A program made the translations under genes and the position numbers. The notes under the pieces are model-generated. The model saw only the letters and a program-made list of their open reading frames with translations. It made no database searches and had not been told where the DNA came from. 64,000 nt of DNA, from the NCBI RefSeq assembly GCF_949628265.1, contig NC_088790.1, positions 24,556,545 to 24,620,544 of the forward strand. Reading direction: 5' to 3'. Below are positions 59,907-64,000 of this stretch, in pieces (position 1 is the first letter of the stretch; the number at the start of each line of letters is the position of its first letter). The DNA is from Cloeon dipterum. Lineage: Eukaryota; Arthropoda; Insecta; Ephemeroptera; Baetidae.

Positions 59907-60122
59907 TTATTCGCTGCTCTGCTGTGAGCCAGATGACTCAAACTCTTCAATCGTTATCGTGGACGTCTCCAAAACAACGCGAATTTCCTCTTCTTCTTCG
60001 GCTGGAGGCCGACGAATTTCGGTCCGAACTGCTGGTGCAGTTCTCCTAGGTGGCCTGTAGTAGCCACCTGTAGACATCCTCGCAGTCAACTTCTTCCGCT
60101 TTGCTCGCTTTTCTTTGTCCAT
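59907..60122 (-). CDS. H3-tail-like mini-protein with K9M (copy 5)
   Basis: Protein identical to copy 4 (71 residues, Met16 at the K9 position), from the recent tandem duplication. It doubles gene dose in the manner of replication-dependent histone clusters, although here the unit is ~4.3 kb and carries no core histone. Confidence 0.6.
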   Translation of the reverse strand: MDKEKRAKRKKLTARMSTGGYYRPPRRTAPAVRTEIRRPPAEEEEEIRVVLETSTITIEEFESSGSQQSSE

Positions 60123-60875
60123 GATTTTGATGTTTCGGATATCTGTTCAACTCGGCTCGTCGTAGATCAATGAACGCTTGAATAACGCTTAAAATTCTTG
60201 GAGGGAAAAAACTTTACACGTCATCGTAACACCTATCTGAGTCCATCTATTGGGATAAGGAGAGACTGCACGAACTAGAGCCCGGGAAGCATTCAGAATC
60301 TCCGAATTACCCGGACTACTCGAAAAAAATTCCGAATCCCGAGCAGAAGTATTAAAGGTTATATGAGTATCGAGCCAAGATCGGGTATTTTTCTGGAAGC
60401 TCGGTGAAAAGTTTCAGGTGAAATTGACCTACAATCTTTGGAGGTCGATTGGGCGGGACTTTTGGCGTTGAAATTTGTGGGTGACATGGGTAACACCTAT
60501 ATTTGCGTAAAGTGCTGGGGTTGAAGGCGGATAAAGTCGCAAATTCGGAATGTATTGCACCAATCAATCGTAATATCGAATTAAAGAAGACAAAACAACA
60601 CAACTATAACATTAAATAATCAACTGGAATTTGTAAAAAATATTTAAGATTAAATCCAGACACTGAATGAAAGTTAAAGGTCAACTTGATTATCGCAAAT
60701 ATAGATAGTGTTAATATCACTAACGCAATTCAAATTTTTGTTTTAATAGGCACTTTGCCTGATGCCGAGTGATGGCTTGAGCCCTCTGAGCAGTGCTGCC
60801 TCTCTTAGCCAGTAAGTTAACGATTGTTGTTTTTAGGAGTCCGCAATGATTCCGCGATAATATAAGTATGGATTT

Positions 60876-61255
60876 TCAGAGGTAAATAAAAATAAAACCA
60901 AGAAGCGCTATATATTTCATCAAACAGATGTTGAAGCAATTAGAAGAATGATCAATGGTAAAATTGTGATACCGCTCTTGACTAATAGAATCGTGGAAGC
61001 AGTCACGGTACTCTTTAAACTCCGTACCATGCTCCTGAATCTCGCTAGCCATCAAAAGTGGAACAACTTTTGCGCTTTTTTTCTCACTCGGTGGTTTCAT
61101 TATTCTTTTATCGTTTACAGCAAAATGAGGCTTATGAAATGCGCTGGGACGATGCCTTTGCTCCTCAATTATTAGCTCTCCAAAATGATTCGGTTCCGCA
61201 CGATAATTTTGCCTATTTACAGACTCAATCGCTTCCACTGTCATTCCAGCAATAA
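60876..61255. other. Overlapping open frames on both strands (copy 5)
   Basis: The minus strand has the longest open version, 122 residues from 61244: MTVEAIESVNRQNYRAEPNH, then FGELIIEEQRHRPSAFHKPH, KRIMKPPSEKKSAKVV and SISQERYHNFTIDH. The plus strand has the MINGKIVIPLLTN frame and NEAYEMRWDDAFAPQLLALQ to LSFQQ. The minus frame has a soluble-protein composition; neither is recognised. Confidence 0.3.
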
Positions 61256-61790
61256 ATATGGCATGGCTTGTGAAGTGATTTTACGCTCATCTTGGACAGG
61301 CTCGAATTGGGACGGTAAACCGAATAAAAATCGAAATTTTCTAATGAAATTTTCGCGACGGAATTTGAAATCGCAGATTCATTGAGAGTCGTGAGAAAAC
61401 CTGAAACGAAACAATGGATGTAAAGATCTGAAATTTAAAATAACTTTTCTTACGACTGGCGCGATTTTTTTAGAAAAATCCCGGAAATGGCTGTTGGCCA
61501 CACTCAATGCCCAGTTGGAGACTTTGTCAAGTGGTCTGAGTAAATTGATCCTAAAACAGTTACTAAAAAATTAACGTGTCTCTTAATTAAGTTTTTACTT
61601 GATGTCCATTAGCATCTGGACCAATTAACGGTTGAGGATTTTCCACTTTCTTTGCTTCAACGGACTGATATTAAACTTTTTAAATCATATTTAGGACTGC
61701 TATTAAATGGGAGTTTCAAAAAGGTCCTATTTGTCAGTTACTTCTGTCTAATTAAGACATAAATTGTAATTTTAATTCATTGTTTACAAA

Positions 61791-62245
61791 ATGCTTCGAA
61801 TTCTTGGGGGAAAAATATCACTTCAATTAAAACTGGCAACACCTGAGTCCATCTATTGGAGTGAGGAGAGACTGCACGAAAAACCGGGAAACTTTCAGAA
61901 GATTGGGATTACCGGACTTCTCGAGACAGTTCTTGATCTCAAGCAGAAGTATAAGAGGTTATATGAGAATCGGGCCAATATCGGGTATTTTTCTGGACAG
62001 GAAGCCCGTTGAACAGTTTCGGGTGAAATTGACCTTCAAATTTAGGAGGTTAATTGGACGGGACTTTTGGCGTTGAAGTATATGTAGGTGACACGGATAA
62101 CACCTTAAAATATATTTGCTTAGAGTGCTTGTCAATAGATAGAGAAATTCCAGGTTGGAAGTTCGGGAAAGGGGACGTATTCAAGATGAGTTACAGCAGT
62201 CCATCACCTTTCATCATTCACAACCAGATTTTCAGGTATTTTTGA
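61791..62245 (+). other. Decayed coding-like region of the repeat (copy 5)
   Basis: Counterpart of 57482-57935 with the same frame breaks and a few substitutions (for example GIT for RIT, TVLDL for TIPDL). Confidence 0.3.
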
Positions 62246-62345
62246 GATACCGAGTAAATAGTGAGCGCTCCCAGTCCCGATCGAGCTTCAAACCTGGAAT
62301 TTCACTAATCTAAATTAACAATTAGATTAAACAAATACTTAAGTG

Positions 62346-62786
62346 TCACGTAAAAATTTCAACGCCAAAAATCCCGTCCAATGTCCAATCGACCTCCAAA
62401 ATGTCTAAATCCGTCTGAAACTGCTTCGATATTAAATTTTTTAACACACAAGAGTGAAAGAAGAAATGATGATTATATTTAAAATTAAAACTATGCACGT
62501 TTATCTCGATACTAAATATTTTGAGACATATTTCGCATGCTGGAATGACGAGCAAGCCGGGATTTCAAGAGAAGAAGTTTTCACGTTTCGGGTTTTACAA
62601 ATACATTAGAAGATATTCCCGGGACTGGGCCGAATCTGGGAAATCATTTTCAGGAAAAGGTAAGCTCCGGACAAAAAATGTATCCCCGTGGAATTGACGC
62701 ACTATGCACTGGATGGAGATTAAAAGATTAGAAGCCATGTGACCACCAACAGAGCATTTCGCAGCTAAAACAGAGTAGGATATCAT
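62346..62786 (-). other. Repeat-encoded minus-strand frames (copy 5)
   Basis: Counterpart of 58031-58471. Confidence 0.2.
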
Positions 62787-62975
62787 ACCAGAGTCAATGT
62801 TCCAAATAGGCAGGCCCCAGTATTATAAGATGATTTTTGATAAAAACTGACCTCGACGCCATACTCATTTACAGCTGAATATAATTCAAAAAATTATTGA
62901 TCCTGATCAATTGCTTTAAGTTTTAAGACTGTAATATCGTATTTAATTTTAGATCAATTACTTTCGCATATACCC

Positions 62976-63760
62976 TGAAAGCTAATAAAAATTGCTAATT
63001 TTTAATTGGTTTGCATTTCTATGTTATTTTGGAAATATAATTAAAATTGGGTAATATTAATATTAAAACTTTATTTATTTTATGGCAAGTCATACACATG
63101 ATGTCATTCTTCTCCAAAATGCAAGCTATCCATTGATAATTGCAAACATAACACAAGATTATACTATCAAAATTAATTACAAAAGAAAATGTCACAACTT
63201 TTTTTCATTTAAGACCTCCTAACATTTTGCCTTTTAACCTTTCTTGAATATTTTCATAAAGCTAAATTTCAATGAACTCTGTTAAAGATAAATTTTTCAA
63301 CGAAATAAATCATTGAAAAATACACTTAACTACTGTGAATGCCAGATTTTGAGGCACCGTTTATTTTTTGTGTTATGGTTAAACTGGTCTATTATAAGTT
63401 CTAAATATGAAGCAAATTATAACGCACAAAACTGGTATTGCCCGCGAATACCAGCAAGTTAGGAAAAATTCCCAGCCCCGCACACTTTATTCCGGAAATG
63501 GCCCATGCCTATTGAAGCTAATATAAAATAGCATTTTTCCGTGCACGATTTTCACAATTTATTTCTAAACGGGCATGAAAGAAACTTATTTAAATTTTTG
63601 GAAATACAGCTGTTATAGCAGGTTGGGATTCAGGGTAATTCAAAATAGCGGCCGCATTACCATCAAATTTAAAGCTATACCGGTGAACGATTTAAATGAC
63701 TGAAGCTTGTGTTTGAAAGGACCTGATGCTACTATTGCTTTTTGCGCTCTTAGCGGCAAA
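62976..63760. other. AT-rich spacer
   Basis: No supported gene. It separates the tandem array from the divergent H3-tail-like gene at the window edge. Confidence 0.5.
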
Positions 63761-63767
63761 ATTGGTT

Positions 63768-63783
63768 GGCCCTGAAAAGGGCC
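63768..63783 (-). terminator. Histone mRNA 3' stem-loop (copy 6)
   Basis: Perfect GGCCCTTTTCAGGGCC on the minus strand, 23 bases between it and the TAG of the divergent H3-tail-like gene. The flanks (AAATC before, AACCAATTTT after) differ from the other copies, so the stem-loop itself has been preserved. Confidence 0.85.
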
Positions 63784-63806
63784 GATTTCTGCTGCAAGTT
63801 GTGAAT

Positions 63807-64000
63807 CTAGACGCCTATTTGTTCACGTTCTTCTTCAGTCATGCTACGGACGTCTTCGATGTTGTGAGGTGAGTCGGCGGCGAGTGAGACCAAGCCCTCA
63901 AATGTTTGCTCTTGAGGAAGAGCGATGGCTTGTTCCAACGGCCGGGGACGATAAGGCCTGTACCTTCCGCCGGTTGACATCCTCGCTGTTTGTTTTCGTT
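63807..64000 (-). CDS. Divergent H3-tail-like protein with K9M (copy 6, partial)
   Basis: Its start lies beyond the window edge. The visible 63 residues begin RKQTARMSTGGRYRPYRPRP. Against histone H3 this keeps K4, Q5, T6, A7, R8, S10, T11, G12 and G13, with K9 as Met and K14 as Arg. The remainder (LEQAIALPQEQTFEGLVSLA, ADSPHNIEDVRSMTEEEREQ, IGV) is unlike copies 1-5 but is again acidic and ends the protein at a similar length. A faint match of EGLVSLAADS...IEDV to the H3 C-terminal AYLVGLFEDTN region is possible but not convincing. It is the copy closest to H3 and is not part of a full repeat unit, so it may represent the parental host gene. Confidence 0.65.
   Translation of the reverse strand, partial: RKQTARMSTGGRYRPYRPRPLEQAIALPQEQTFEGLVSLAADSPHNIEDVRSMTEEEREQIGV

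Larger units (their letters stand above)
59362..62975 (+). repeat. Repeat unit copy 5 (tandem, 3'-truncated)
   Basis: Head-to-tail partner of copy 4, starting at CAAGTCCAACAGCATCAGGA. The first ~1.1 kb is virtually identical to copy 4, the rest differs by scattered changes, and similarity ends near 62975, ~700 bases short of the full unit. Confidence 0.85.

Noticed and set aside
55005..62975. CRISPR-like or LTR structure from the repeated units
   Set aside because: Units are ~4.3 kb, tandem and without spacers, reverse transcriptase, primer-binding site or terminal duplications.

Overview
The window is animal nuclear DNA, almost certainly from an insect. It is AT-rich, has short spliceosomal introns with GT-AG borders, and carries many degraded transposons. 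A mayfly or another early-branching insect is possible, but that is a guess; the arthropod assignment rests on gene structure and on the SLC12 and UBLCP1 sequences.

Layout. (1) 1-18.7 kb is mostly non-coding AT-rich DNA broken by CpG-rich islands. It holds a few short candidate exons: two opposed start exons near 2.0-2.14 kb and a minus-strand RRM exon at 8.08-8.26 kb. (2) 18.8-20.85 kb is a complete five-exon UBLCP1 gene (proteasome phosphatase). (3) 21.2-23.08 kb is a six-exon gene for an unrecognised protein resembling leucine-rich-repeat proteins. The last two exons of an unknown minus-strand gene lie tail-to-tail with it. (4) 23.7-64 kb is an accessory, repeat-dominated region. It contains a ~4.3 kb repeat unit (full or partial at 23.7, 36.6, 47.2, 53.4, 55.0 and 59.4 kb, the last two in tandem) and a 2.3 kb TIR transposon with captured exons and an internal hairpin. 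It also contains a hAT-like MITE with its empty site nearby, a LINE 3' end, and three broken partial copies of an SLC12 (NKCC-like) cotransporter gene.

The main discovery candidate is a family of small minus-strand genes in these repeats. Each encodes a ~60-100 residue protein whose N-terminus copies the histone H3 tail around K9 (T-A-R-x-S-T-G-G) but with methionine in place of lysine 9. The copy at the right edge even reads K-Q-T-A-R-M-S-T-G-G. Each is intronless. Each intact copy is followed 24-50 nt after the stop by a perfect histone-mRNA 3' stem-loop (GGCCCTTTTCAGGGCC). Two copies have a TATA box and initiator-like site. No histone fold is present; the rest is proline-rich and then acidic. 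K-to-M at H3K9 is known to poison H3K9 methyltransferases, so these genes look like a natural, replication-coupled anti-heterochromatin peptide family carried on repeats. That function is inference; the tail motif, the stem-loops and the purely synonymous variation across the T-A-R-M-S-T-G-G codons are visible directly.
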